Below, piece by piece: positions 52,039 to 61,596 of a stretch of DNA of 64,000 nt. The notes below the pieces were generated by a model that did not search any database, was not told the origin of the DNA, and worked only from the letters and a program-made list of their open reading frames with translations. Both the position numbers and the translations under genes were made by a program. The stretch comes from Runella sp. CRIBMP (GTDB lineage: Bacteria > Bacteroidota > Bacteroidia > Cytophagales > Spirosomataceae). The number at the start of each line of letters is the position of its first letter. Position 1 is the first letter of the stretch. The stretch is taken from NCBI RefSeq assembly GCF_009905605.1, contig NZ_JAAAKZ010000002.1, positions 682,001 to 746,000 on the forward strand, written 5' to 3'.

Positions 52039-53052
52039 ATGAAAAAAATTGTTACGTTCGGTCAAATCATGATGCGGTTGTCGCCACCAGGATTCACACG
52101 CTTTGTACAAGCTCATCAGTTTGATATAACGTATGCCGGTGGCGAAGCCAATGTAGGGATTGCAACCGCCCAGTGGGGCGTGGAAGCGGTGCATGTAACG
52201 CGTTTTCCTGACAACGATATGGGGCGCGCGGCCATTATGTACCTTCGAAAATATGGACTCAATACTTCCGAAATTCATTTGGGAGGCGACCGGCTGCCTG
52301 TCTATTTCGTCGAAAACGGGGCCAATGCCCGGGCAAGTCAGGTAATCTACGACCGCATGAACGACTCTTTTTGTACGCTTGATGAGCGAGAGTTTGACTG
52401 GGAGCGTATTCTTAAAGGAGCTGATTGGTTTCATTTTACGGGCATTACGCCCGCTTTGTCTAAAAGCGCGGCTCACGCATGCCAACAAGCCGTTCAAACC
52501 GCGCGTAAGTTGGGGGTAAAAGTGTCGGCAGATGTAAACTACCGCAAAGGGCTCTGGCAATGGGGCAAAACGCCCAAAGAAGTAATGCCCGAATTGGTCG
52601 AGCATTGCGACCTTATTGTATGTGGAAATTCTAACGCAGACGAATTGTTTGATATTTATCCTAAAGCGGGCGAAAAAAACAGCTGGGTCTCAACGATGAA
52701 ACAAGTCATGGAGCGTTTTCCAAACCTAAAATTGGCATTGGATACCAAACGACAATCCATCAGCGCCTCGCACAATGAACTGAAAGGAAAAGCTTTTGAC
52801 GGCCACACCTATTTCAAAACCATCACCCACGACCTGCACCACATTGTAGACCGAATCGGAAGCGGGGATGCCTTCATTGCTGGTTTTTTGTTTGGTTACG
52901 ATTATTTCAAACGAGACGTGCAACGCACTCTTGATTTTGCCACCGCCTCCGCCGCACTCAAGCACACCGTAGAAGGCGACTTCAATTTGGTAAGCATAGA
53001 AGAGATACAACGATTGGCCACGGGAGATACGTCAGGGAAGTTGTCGAGGTAA
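52039..53052 (+). CDS. kdgK: 2-dehydro-3-deoxygluconokinase (KdgK, PfkB family)
   Basis: 337-residue PfkB sugar kinase that phosphorylates KDG to KDPG for the Entner-Doudoroff route. The N-terminus MKKIVTFGQIMMRLSPPGF is the usual KdgK start, AGGEANVGIATAQWG the substrate-binding loop, and RIGSGDAFIAGF near 270-285 carries the catalytic Asp of the GxGD motif. Some ribokinase relatives look alike, but the LSPPG start and the WGVEAVHVTRFPDND motif favour KDG kinase. No aldolase or dehydratase is next to it in this window. Confidence 0.85.
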   Translation: MKKIVTFGQIMMRLSPPGFTRFVQAHQFDITYAGGEANVGIATAQWGVEAVHVTRFPDNDMGRAAIMYLRKYGLNTSEIHLGGDRLPVYFVENGANARASQVIYDRMNDSFCTLDEREFDWERILKGADWFHFTGITPALSKSAAHACQQAVQTARKLGVKVSADVNYRKGLWQWGKTPKEVMPELVEHCDLIVCGNSNADELFDIYPKAGEKNSWVSTMKQVMERFPNLKLALDTKRQSISASHNELKGKAFDGHTYFKTITHDLHHIVDRIGSGDAFIAGFLFGYDYFKRDVQRTLDFATASAALKHTVEGDFNLVSIEEIQRLATGDTSGKLSR

Positions 53053-53159
53053 ATGAAAGCTGCAACTTGACTATATATAAGTTTTTTCCATAAAAAGGTT
53101 TGATGTATATAATATTAAAACTAATTTCGTAGTTAATTAGTAAATAACCCTAATTAGCC

Positions 53160-54548
53160 ATGAAACTCATTTACGGAGCACTGTTTTTTTTAAGCGTCAT
53201 TTCAGCTTCAGCCCAAATCAACATCATGCCCTTTGCCGAAGCGGCAAAGAAAGGTTTTACGTATCGGAAGTTGGATAGTTTATACCGGGGACAACGCACA
53301 TTTTATGAAGGCACACAAGAAGAATATGTAAAAGAAGAAAACGCGCTTCTGCGTCGAAAAAGCCAAATTGCCCGTAAAATTTTTGGTATTCGGACCGACC
53401 CTGCCGCTATTGCATATCACCTTTACACTGGCAAAACGGGTAAGTTTGAATATCTTTTGTACGAAATACGTGGTAGAATTTCTGCTGAATCAGAAAAACA
53501 GCTCATTGACTCTCTCAGGATATTACTTGACAATTACCGGTTTGGTGTAAAAATCGTTTCTTCGCACGTATCTTCCCATTTCATGAACCTGGGGCTTATT
53601 CGAACGATTCCGAAAAGCGACAGTGTCATCAGTAGCTTGGAAGCCGCTCATTCAACTACTCGCCCCGATACCGTCAAAATTCTGGCCCTGAATCAATTGG
53701 AACTCATGACGGTGCCTGATGTTATTTATCGATTCACCAATATGAAGGAGCTAAATCTGAGTTTTAATGAACTGAAAAACGTTTCTATTGATATAAGCCG
53801 CCTTCCAAAATTACAACAGATATGGCTTAACAACAATCAATTGACCGACAGCAATTTGCAACTCACTAAAAACAAAACGCTGCGGATTTTAAATATACAG
53901 GGGAATCAATTCACCAACATCCCCGCCGCCGTAAAAAACTGCCGACGACTCAAAAGCTTGTGGATGGGTTACAACAATCTCACAACGCTCAACCAAAGGA
54001 GTTTTACAAAAATGCGTCGATTACAAGACATTAATCTCTATTCTTGTGGACTAAAATTTATCCCCAAAGGAATTGTAAAACTGCGGCGGTTGGAAGTAAT
54101 AGATCTTTATTACAACCAACTCTCTACCCTCCCCTCTTCCCTGAGTCGGATGAGGAAATTACAGCAACTGGCCCTTTCCCACAACCAACTCACCCAACTT
54201 CCCAACAATCTGGGGAAGCTAAAAAAACTCCAAACCCTCTATCTGCACCATAACCGACTCGCCCAACTTCCCAAGAGCATTGGAAAACTTAAATCACTGC
54301 AAATTTTGGACATTGGTTACAATCAATTCAGTACCCTGCCCAACCAAATTGCGTATTTGCAACGTGTTGAAGAGATTGATATGAGTTATAATAATTTGAG
54401 TGAGGTACCTGCCCCCATTCCCCACCTGCGTCAGCTCAAAAAAGTTTATTTGCGTGAAAATCCTGTAGCTCAGGACCTACAGCTTCGCGAACGCTCCAAG
54501 CCTATCGTACAAGTATTGGAAGGCAATGCTATCCAAGTTTCTTATTGA
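53160..54548 (+). CDS. Secreted leucine-rich-repeat protein
   Basis: 462 residues. Signal peptide IYGALFFLSVISASAQ, then about 150 residues without a recognised domain and a C-terminal run of about ten LRRs (about 190-445, consensus LxxLxLxxNxLxxLPxxLxxL; e.g. LEVIDLYYNQLSTLPSSLSR, LQTLYLHHNRLAQLP). Such repeats form a curved binding surface. No catalytic domain, so a role in protein binding is likely. A strong terminator is not seen; the tRNA-Ala gene follows about 120 bp later. Confidence 0.88.
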   Translation: MKLIYGALFFLSVISASAQINIMPFAEAAKKGFTYRKLDSLYRGQRTFYEGTQEEYVKEENALLRRKSQIARKIFGIRTDPAAIAYHLYTGKTGKFEYLLYEIRGRISAESEKQLIDSLRILLDNYRFGVKIVSSHVSSHFMNLGLIRTIPKSDSVISSLEAAHSTTRPDTVKILALNQLELMTVPDVIYRFTNMKELNLSFNELKNVSIDISRLPKLQQIWLNNNQLTDSNLQLTKNKTLRILNIQGNQFTNIPAAVKNCRRLKSLWMGYNNLTTLNQRSFTKMRRLQDINLYSCGLKFIPKGIVKLRRLEVIDLYYNQLSTLPSSLSRMRKLQQLALSHNQLTQLPNNLGKLKKLQTLYLHHNRLAQLPKSIGKLKSLQILDIGYNQFSTLPNQIAYLQRVEEIDMSYNNLSEVPAPIPHLRQLKKVYLRENPVAQDLQLRERSKPIVQVLEGNAIQVSY

Positions 54549-54668
54549 AGATTTTTTTTAAATCCAACTTGCAAATGTCATATCAGACCTGCATCTTTGC
54601 AGTCCCGTTTGAGAGGTAAGGCACACAACAATGCTTTATACAATCAAAAAAACAAAATATTGACATAT

Positions 54669-54742
<74 letters not shown>

Positions 54743-54753
54743 CCCTGATTATC

Positions 54754-54790
54754 AACGACTTACAGACACTTCTGTAAGTCGTTTTTGTTT
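54754..54790 (+). terminator. Intrinsic terminator of tRNA-Ala
   Basis: AACGACTTACAG (54754-54765), loop ACACTT, CTGTAAGTCGTT (54772-54783), a perfect 12-bp stem, then a T-rich tail (TTTTTGTTTTT). Confidence 0.92.
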
Positions 54791-54792
54791 TT

Positions 54793-54830
54793 ACTAAAAC
54801 ATTACTAAAACATTTTTGATTTGTTTTAGT
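54793..54830. repeat. ACTAAAACA repeats, candidate integrase-type site
   Basis: ACTAAAACA occurs directly twice (54793-54801, 54804-54812) and once inverted (TGTTTTAGT, 54822-54830). Short inverted core repeats of this sort, just past a tRNA 3' end and terminator, resemble tyrosine-recombinase core sites. No integrase is in the window and no second copy is visible, so this remains a guess. Confidence 0.35.
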
Positions 54831-54910
54831 GGCTTAGGAAAGGTAAAAATTTGATTTTTGTGGCCGTGTATTTATAGTTCCATTGATTTCTGTTGTGTTT
54901 TTCACCAGCT

Positions 54911-55199
54911 TCACTTCAATTCAATAACATATTTTGCAAGGTATATATCCCATTCCTCTGGCTTCTGAGACACTAACTTCTCCTCTACTCGCCTTACATC
55001 TTTTAAAACCAGCACATATATAGGCATGATAAGCATACGCGTTTTTGCTATAACATACGTATACTCTCGCTTCTTGAACTCAGGTTCGGGTTTTCTCTAC
55101 TCTTTTATACGGAGTAGAGGGTTGTCTAGGAGAAACTTGCTGAAAAGCATCACAAAAGAAATAAACTGATACAAAAATCAGCGAAAGAACGTTTTTCAT
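54911..55199 (-). pseudogene. Frameshifted small secreted protein gene
   Basis: An ATG at 55199 starts a 39-codon frame with a signal-like N-terminus (MKNVLSLIFVSVYFFCDAF), stopped at 55082-55080. The frame one base further on continues without a stop for about 60 codons: it begins just after a TAG, shows KPEPEFKKREYTYVIAKTR and ends ...IYLAKYVIELK with a TGA at 54913-54911. Joining them at the AAAA run near 55094 gives one protein of about 96 residues. This looks like a one-base indel in a short A tract, or a sequencing error, or a programmed shift. The joined protein has no family that I recognise. Confidence 0.55.
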
Positions 55200-55289
55200 A
55201 ACAAATCAACTTAATTACAAAGAACCCCATCCATAATAGACAGGGCCCAATTCAACTCATTTTATACTTACCTCCGCTACGGATTTCTA

Positions 55290-57641
55290 TCACCAAACTC
55301 TAACACCAAGCCGTACACCTGCACGATGTATATTGGCGCTTATTGAACTATTTAGGGTAGCCGAAGGATTGGTGGCATTGGCGTTGTAAATACCAGTAAA
55401 ATTATAACTGCCAAACAATTCCAAAAAGCAGCCAAAGCGTTTGCGTTGAAGCTCGATGCCGATTCCTCCGATTCCAGAAAAAGATTGAGCGTTTAATTGC
55501 TCTTTATCATCAATGATTTTCCCCGATGTATAATGCACATAACGATAGGAAAGCGGGATCATTCCTTCTATGCCCAGTTTTACATAAGGTCTCCATCTGT
55601 TAGGGTCGGTTATTGCCTTATGAAGTTTCATAGTTGCAAATCCATTGACGCCTTTTAATGCAAAATCTTCCAGTACGTATTTTGTCTCTTTGATTGTTCC
55701 TAAAGATTGAAATTGGGTTTCAAAATATTCGGCACCAACGGAAAAGTCAACGGGAGAAGAATGGCTGATTAGGCTTAATTGAAGCCCACCACTTATAAGA
55801 TGCCAAATCGACATTTCTTGCGTTTTGTTTCCAACCCTATAATTAGGCTTTATTAAAGAATAGGCACCGATTACTTCTGGACGAAAATAAGTGGTCTCAC
55901 TCTTGCAGCGTTCAGGGAATGCTTCGCATTCGAGCTCACTCAACTTGGCATTGACAACTTCGATTTGACCAGGAGCTGCACATTTTAGGCTTTCTTCGTA
56001 AAGACGATATGCTTTTTTCCATTCCTTAGTACTTTCAGCTTTTTCAGCCCTTACTAACGTCTCTTTATAGCAAATACGGCTTTTACAAGCCTGTATACTT
56101 TCCAATAGAGTTTTATTATCTCTACTGCGTTTAGCATCATCACATATTTTTAAATCCTTTAGACGGTCATAGCTATTTTGAGCTTCATCACAGCGTTCAC
56201 GCTGCACTAAATCACGAATTTGGCTTTGTAGCTCTGAATATAAACTGTCATTTTTCGTAAGACTTAGAATACTGTCAGTAAGCGATGCGTAGTTGTTTAG
56301 TATACCTGAAGCGGCATCAGAACAAACATTCAGTTTTATGGAAGCTTCATCCCATTTAGCTTTTGCTTCCTGTAAACGACAATTATTGAGGGCCCTACGG
56401 ACATCTGTCACTGATTTTCTAAAATCCCTTATGACTGAATCACATCCCAGTTTTCCCACTACCCTACTTTTAGCTTCTTCAACTTCATTCAACTTTTGAG
56501 GCGCTACCAAATTTTGGGCTTTCGCTAAGTAGGTCAGTGCACGTTCTACCTGCCCCTTCTCTCCACTGTCGTCAAATGATTTCTCGGCAAAACCTGCCAA
56601 CTCAACCAATGCTGACACATATTCCTGTTTAGCGCAATCTAAAAGGGTATTTCCTACCAGTGGAGTATTAGCCGCATTTTTTAATAAATTTTCATAAGCA
56701 CTTATCAATAAGGTTTCTTTACTACGGTCCAATTTGGGATTGAGCTTACTAATTTCATTCTGAGTATTTTGAAACTCCTTAATACTTTCCAATAGTTTAT
56801 CAGAATTTTCAATTTTGTCTTTGTTTAACTTAATATAGCTTGCAAGTTGGTCAATTTTACAAGCTTTCGCCAGCGATTGTATGATAACCAACGGAGACTG
56901 ATTTATTGGAAAAGTCGTTGATACTTCCATTGACTCAATCTTTTCCCTTAATGGTTGTATTTTAAAAATTGAAATTTTCTCACCTTCCTTTAGCAAACTG
57001 ATTTCCTCTTCTTCTGTTATTCCCTTGGCTTTGGCCTCTCTCACCTTTTTTCCCCAAGCTTTTAGGTCTCGCACGGCTGTAATACCCTCTTCGTACTGTT
57101 TTTGAAGCGTTGTATTCAATGTACTGCCCCATTTCTTCGCCTTTTGAAAACTAAACTGAGCACCTGAAGTATCCATCTGAATAATTTGCCTTTGCCCTTT
57201 ATCAGACCACTCGAAACCTGTGACGATGCGCTCAAGGTCACGAACTTGACCAACAAGCCCCTTATCTATCTGAATCAGACATAGTTGTATCCTGTCTTCA
57301 AAAGCAGCTATTCTGTCGCTGTTTGGCATCAGTTTTCGGTATTCTCGGTATTGGGAAAGGGCTTGCAGGAAGCCCTTGGCTTTAAAGTTTTTTTCGGCTT
57401 GCTGATAGAGGTTCTTAAGCTGATTACATTTTTTGATCTGGTTTTCAAAGTAATCATTCGTGGCACCACTCATCAGCACTTTGTAGGATGCATAAATACC
57501 GCGTGCTTCATCAAATTTGCCCTCCTGTAGCTTTTGGTCACCGGTTCGTAAGATTTGATACAAATCAGGGTTGTCAAAAAGTCGTTGTGAATAGCCAACA
57601 TATGAAAAAAAAATAAATAGGATGTAAAGGTAATTTTTCAT
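55290..57641 (-). CDS. TPR-like protein with C-terminal beta-barrel
   Basis: 783 residues. Signal peptide (YILFIFFSYVGYSQ), then a long helical region (about 20-580) that starts with TPR-like units (GDQKLQEGKFDEARGIYASY) and is rich in Cys-containing helices (KKCNQLKNLYQQAEKNF), followed by a beta-rich C-terminus (about 585-783: HLISGGLQLSLISH, then GAEYFETQFQ, ending RAGVRLGVRVW), the pattern of an outer-membrane barrel. Overlaps the upstream gene by the ATGA coupling (start at 57641), so the two make one unit. No name; by position it is the outer-membrane partner of the small anchored protein. Confidence 0.75.
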   Translation of the reverse strand: MKNYLYILFIFFSYVGYSQRLFDNPDLYQILRTGDQKLQEGKFDEARGIYASYKVLMSGATNDYFENQIKKCNQLKNLYQQAEKNFKAKGFLQALSQYREYRKLMPNSDRIAAFEDRIQLCLIQIDKGLVGQVRDLERIVTGFEWSDKGQRQIIQMDTSGAQFSFQKAKKWGSTLNTTLQKQYEEGITAVRDLKAWGKKVREAKAKGITEEEEISLLKEGEKISIFKIQPLREKIESMEVSTTFPINQSPLVIIQSLAKACKIDQLASYIKLNKDKIENSDKLLESIKEFQNTQNEISKLNPKLDRSKETLLISAYENLLKNAANTPLVGNTLLDCAKQEYVSALVELAGFAEKSFDDSGEKGQVERALTYLAKAQNLVAPQKLNEVEEAKSRVVGKLGCDSVIRDFRKSVTDVRRALNNCRLQEAKAKWDEASIKLNVCSDAASGILNNYASLTDSILSLTKNDSLYSELQSQIRDLVQRERCDEAQNSYDRLKDLKICDDAKRSRDNKTLLESIQACKSRICYKETLVRAEKAESTKEWKKAYRLYEESLKCAAPGQIEVVNAKLSELECEAFPERCKSETTYFRPEVIGAYSLIKPNYRVGNKTQEMSIWHLISGGLQLSLISHSSPVDFSVGAEYFETQFQSLGTIKETKYVLEDFALKGVNGFATMKLHKAITDPNRWRPYVKLGIEGMIPLSYRYVHYTSGKIIDDKEQLNAQSFSGIGGIGIELQRKRFGCFLELFGSYNFTGIYNANATNPSATLNSSISANIHRAGVRLGVRVW

Positions 57642-58048
57642 TTGCATTTATCAGGAATGTGCGATTGCAGAATTGCGGCCATTTTATAGTAATTATTAGG
57701 TATGTACTTTAATGTAGGCTGATTTACATATAAGTTACACAGATATACAGCATTATTCTCATATTTTTTCACTAGCTTTTCAACATATAATTTTTCGAGG
57801 CAAGAGTGGTTTTTTAGTAATTTTTGAACTTCCCAAAATTTTATTTCAGCACTATCGTAGTCACCCTTCTTCAATAGGTCATCCCCAGACTGTAATAAGC
57901 TAATATAGAGCTCAGTAGGACAATGTATAGACCGCGCAGACTTTTTAGAAGGAATTAAAAAGATTATTAACCCCATTAGTAATACTACTAATCCACCAAT
58001 AATTACTATTTTTGAAGGAGATGCCCAAGACATTTTAACTTTACTCAT
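57638..58048 (-). CDS. Membrane-anchored small protein with TPR-like region
   Basis: 136 residues. One N-terminal helix (about 12-34: SKIVIIGGLVVLLMGLIIFL), then a region with Cys and TPR-like spacing (GDDLLKKGDYDSAEIKFWEVQKLL; a second NNYYKMAAIL). The ATG at 58048 is preferred over the upstream one (58072). It is coupled to the 783-residue barrel protein and is head-to-head with the nuclease-helicase gene, 80 bp apart. Function unknown. Confidence 0.7.
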   Translation of the reverse strand: MSKVKMSWASPSKIVIIGGLVVLLMGLIIFLIPSKKSARSIHCPTELYISLLQSGDDLLKKGDYDSAEIKFWEVQKLLKNHSCLEKLYVEKLVKKYENNAVYLCNLYVNQPTLKYIPNNYYKMAAILQSHIPDKCK

Positions 58049-58128
58049 GCTATAGTTTAAATTTGTGAGCAAGTAAATAAATATTGGGTAAAATTAATAC
58101 ATTTCACCCTTTTTATTGCCTTTTTCTA

Positions 58129-61100
58129 ATGCGAAACACTGTAGAAAGTACAAGATTTTATACAGCAAACTACTCTAATACTGAGCACAACTTTGTCATT
58201 CAAAATTTACCACAACAAAGCCAAGTATCGGAAGAATGGCTTTCAGTTTTCTACGTTTTGAAGAATTTATTTATGAGAGGTGCTCCTACAGAGATGTCAA
58301 GAAGGCTAAAAAATCAGCTAGTCCATCCCAAGGAGGAACTGAAAAGATGTTATTTTATCAGTGCACAGCCAAGTGAATGGAGAAACACTATAAAGGGGGA
58401 TTCTATCAATAATTACTATCCTGCACGAGAGTTCTATGAAAAAATCCCCGATTTATTTGAAGAATGGGGATTCATTCAACAATTATTTTTACCAGAAACA
58501 CCCTTTAACAAAATAATTAAAGATGAAGACAATCAGTTTGTAAATCAGAATGTTGACTTTTATCTTCCTCAAGCAAAGTTAGTTATCGAAATTGACGGCC
58601 AATCTCATGAAACTAACGAAAGCGAACTATATAATGACCGCCGAAGAGATGAGGCCCTCATTAAAAACAACATAAATATTATAAGAATTACCACAAAAGA
58701 ATTGAGGGACAATAATTACCATGATAAAATTTACAAAATTAAGGAAGTGCTACAAAAAAGCAGTAGTATATTAAATGGATATAAGGAATTTTATTTAAAC
58801 AAAAAAAACAAATATAAAGAACCAACAACTAAGTTTCAGCTTGACGCAAGTGCCATTTGCAGGTTTCAAATACTACTAATTGAATTATTAATTTATAAAA
58901 ACATACAAATTACAGGCAAACAATGGTCATTTAATATATTAATTCATGAACCGTATCTAGAAGGCTTCGCAGAACTAGCTATAGATGATTTTTTAGATTG
59001 GCTAGAGAATATTTTAAGACTTAATAATACACCATTTATAAGACCTAAATATGAAGTATTTTATATAAATAGCTGGGATACTCAAAAAAAAGAAAATGCA
59101 ATCGCCATTGATTTTAGCTTGTTAAAGCGATATACTGATGAACATTTATACAAATTAGACACTATTTACGTACGTACTGATTATTTTGACGCAACTGAAT
59201 GCAACTATTTCCGGGTAAGCACTACTAAACCAATCTCGTACCCAATCCACAATGACAACCCAACACAGCTAAATTCATTGAGGTATTTTATACAAAACAT
59301 ATTTAACAAAGAAGACTTTAGAGATGGCCAAATTCCAATTATTGCAAATGCACTACGAAGAGTTGACGCCGTTGGCTTATTACCAACTGGTGGAGGAAAG
59401 TCACTCTGTTACCAATTGGCAGTATTACTCCAACCCTCAATTAGTTTTGTTGTTTCTCCAATAAAATCATTGATGTATGACCAAAAAGAAAATTTAGACA
59501 GTGTTGGCATTACAAATATTAACTTCATAAGTAGTGATTTGGATGCAGAAGAGAAAAACCAAGTAATGAATGATTTTGGTATAGGGAAATACTTCTTTAT
59601 ACTTATATCTCCAGAAAGATTCCAAATACAAAAATTTAGAGCATCATTACAAGAAGTTCAAGCCAATAAATCTATTTCTTATGCTGTTATTGATGAAGTT
59701 CACTGTTTATCCGAGTGGGGTCATGACTTTCGTACGTCATATTTGATACTACCATCTACGATAAAAAAAATTTGCATTGATGCAAAATTTATTGGTTTAA
59801 CTGCAACTGCTTCTGCAAACGTTGCTAAAGATATCCGTTTGTCATTTGGCATTAAAGATGAACATGTAACTACTATTCAAGACTACAGTAGAAATGAATT
59901 AGATTTTGAAGTAATAAAGATAAACAATGATGACCCCAAAAAGGGCATACAAAAGAGAGAGATTTTAAAAAACACTATAAATAAATATTTAAATCCTCAA
60001 ATTAAAAACTTCGATAACAATGAAGCAGCATTGATATTTACTCCTTACGTCAACGGAGATTTTGGGTGCTACCAAGTTTCCAGGGATATCCAAAATTTAT
60101 TTTCAAGTAAAGTTGAATGGTATTCAGGAGAGTGTCCCACAACTAAGATTTATGAAGGAGGGAAAGTAAAAGGAAAGAAGCCTATAATGAGTGAAAAGGA
60201 GTTTGATAACTACAAAATTACTGTACAGAAAAATTTCAAGGATGATAAATTCCCCATAATGGTAGCTACAAAAGCTTTTGGGATGGGTATTGATAAACAA
60301 AACATTAGTTATACTTTTCATTATGGAATTCCTTCATCTATTGAAGCACTTTATCAAGAAGCTGGAAGGGCTGGGCGATGGAATAAACAAAAAAAGGAAA
60401 ATCAAGAAAAAAAAGCTTATTGCAAAGTATTATTTTCACCTGAGAATATTCCAACAAGTTTATTAACAGAAATATTTGGCTTAAAAACACCCATTGAACG
60501 TATTAATCAAATCAGGGCAGATGTATCTAAAACTGGCAAAGACTTATTTAGGATATTATTTCTTTTTTCATCGGGTGTAAAAGAGCTTAAAGAAGATTAT
60601 ATTATAACCAAATTTGTTATTGAAACATACGGAAAAAGAAACCAATGGGTAACAATTAACAAAAACGAAGCAGTTAAAAGTTATGATTTTTTTAAAATTA
60701 AGTACAACATTAATAGCCATATTGGGGATTTTGAAATTGAAAAAGCTTTATATCGTCTCTTTATATTAGGTTTTGTTAATGATTGGACAAAAGACTTCAT
60801 AAATAAATACAATGTAAACTTTTCAAATTGGGATGATACAACAGCTTTATCCGCTATTTCTAAGTACATATCAAAATATGGTTCAAGCATAAATGTGGAA
60901 AAAGAAATCACAAACCTAGAACACAACGCTATTGTTAATACTTTTCAAGATAAAATCATATGGTTTATATTAATTTGGACATATGAAAATATAACTTATG
61001 CTAGACGCCAGTCGTTAAAAAACTTATATGAATTATGTTTAAATTTCAAAGATAGTAGAAGTTTTAAGAATGTTCTTGATAATTATTTTAAAGTAACTGA

Positions 61101-61596
61101 GATTACATATACATTACAACATATTGGAGAGAATCCAAGACTGTACAAAAAGTGGTTTGAAGTCCTTTTACCAGAAATAAAAATCTTACCTAATCACAAA
61201 TTAGAAGAATTAAAAAACGGATTAAGTCGTTTTTTAGAGAGTTATCGGCAGAACATGGGCCTTAATTTTATTAGTGGTATCGTTAGATTATTACTTAACG
61301 ACTATGAAAATACTGATGGTAGACTACGTTTAGAAGACTCTTTTATCCAACTTAAATCTAATGAAAGCATTTACATTAATGACGTTTTTTCAGAGGTTTT
61401 TAATTTAATGAAATTATTTAACTCGAATCAAATTTACCAAATCAGCTTTACAATCCTAAAGATATTCCCAGAAAGAAAGTCAGAGTTAGTAGATCGCTTT
61501 AACTTAGTGTACCTACTAGAAGATGAAGTAAAAATTCGTATTGAACGTATACAGTCAATTAACAAAATAATTTATGAATCCTTTACAAAAATTTGA
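58129..61596 (+). CDS. PD-(D/E)XK-like nuclease fused to RecQ-type helicase
   Basis: 1155 residues. N-terminal: a helical region, then a nuclease-type core at about 143-190 where VDFYLPQAKLVIEIDGQSHE (D143, E154, D156) has the Vsr/DUF559 pattern, followed by RRDEALIKNNINIIRI. Middle: superfamily 2 helicase of RecQ type with Walker A LPTGGGKS (near 417), DEVH (near 520), TATAS (near 554), AFGMGIDK (near 714) and QEAGRAGR (near 744). The C-terminal 400 residues have no recognised domain; the RecQ zinc-binding four-Cys cluster is missing. The next gene overlaps it by 23 bases. AT-rich composition and tRNA-linked context suggest an acquired gene. An anti-phage or restriction role is plausible but unproven. 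The TTG at 58084 is a possible earlier start. Confidence 0.85.
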   Translation: MRNTVESTRFYTANYSNTEHNFVIQNLPQQSQVSEEWLSVFYVLKNLFMRGAPTEMSRRLKNQLVHPKEELKRCYFISAQPSEWRNTIKGDSINNYYPAREFYEKIPDLFEEWGFIQQLFLPETPFNKIIKDEDNQFVNQNVDFYLPQAKLVIEIDGQSHETNESELYNDRRRDEALIKNNINIIRITTKELRDNNYHDKIYKIKEVLQKSSSILNGYKEFYLNKKNKYKEPTTKFQLDASAICRFQILLIELLIYKNIQITGKQWSFNILIHEPYLEGFAELAIDDFLDWLENILRLNNTPFIRPKYEVFYINSWDTQKKENAIAIDFSLLKRYTDEHLYKLDTIYVRTDYFDATECNYFRVSTTKPISYPIHNDNPTQLNSLRYFIQNIFNKEDFRDGQIPIIANALRRVDAVGLLPTGGGKSLCYQLAVLLQPSISFVVSPIKSLMYDQKENLDSVGITNINFISSDLDAEEKNQVMNDFGIGKYFFILISPERFQIQKFRASLQEVQANKSISYAVIDEVHCLSEWGHDFRTSYLILPSTIKKICIDAKFIGLTATASANVAKDIRLSFGIKDEHVTTIQDYSRNELDFEVIKINNDDPKKGIQKREILKNTINKYLNPQIKNFDNNEAALIFTPYVNGDFGCYQVSRDIQNLFSSKVEWYSGECPTTKIYEGGKVKGKKPIMSEKEFDNYKITVQKNFKDDKFPIMVATKAFGMGIDKQNISYTFHYGIPSSIEALYQEAGRAGRWNKQKKENQEKKAYCKVLFSPENIPTSLLTEIFGLKTPIERINQIRADVSKTGKDLFRILFLFSSGVKELKEDYIITKFVIETYGKRNQWVTINKNEAVKSYDFFKIKYNINSHIGDFEIEKALYRLFILGFVNDWTKDFINKYNVNFSNWDDTTALSAISKYISKYGSSINVEKEITNLEHNAIVNTFQDKIIWFILIWTYENITYARRQSLKNLYELCLNFKDSRSFKNVLDNYFKVTEITYTLQHIGENPRLYKKWFEVLLPEIKILPNHKLEELKNGLSRFLESYRQNMGLNFISGIVRLLLNDYENTDGRLRLEDSFIQLKSNESIYINDVFSEVFNLMKLFNSNQIYQISFTILKIFPERKSELVDRFNLVYLLEDEVKIRIERIQSINKIIYESFTKI

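Noticed and set aside
54793-54830. Calling this a confirmed attachment site
   Set aside because: No second copy and no integrase are visible in the window, so it is only listed as a repeat.
58084-58128. TTG start at 58084 for the nuclease-helicase
   Set aside because: The ATG at 58129 is available 15 codons downstream and the extra residues (GKINTFHPFYCLFL) look like a leader rather than part of a fold; not excluded.
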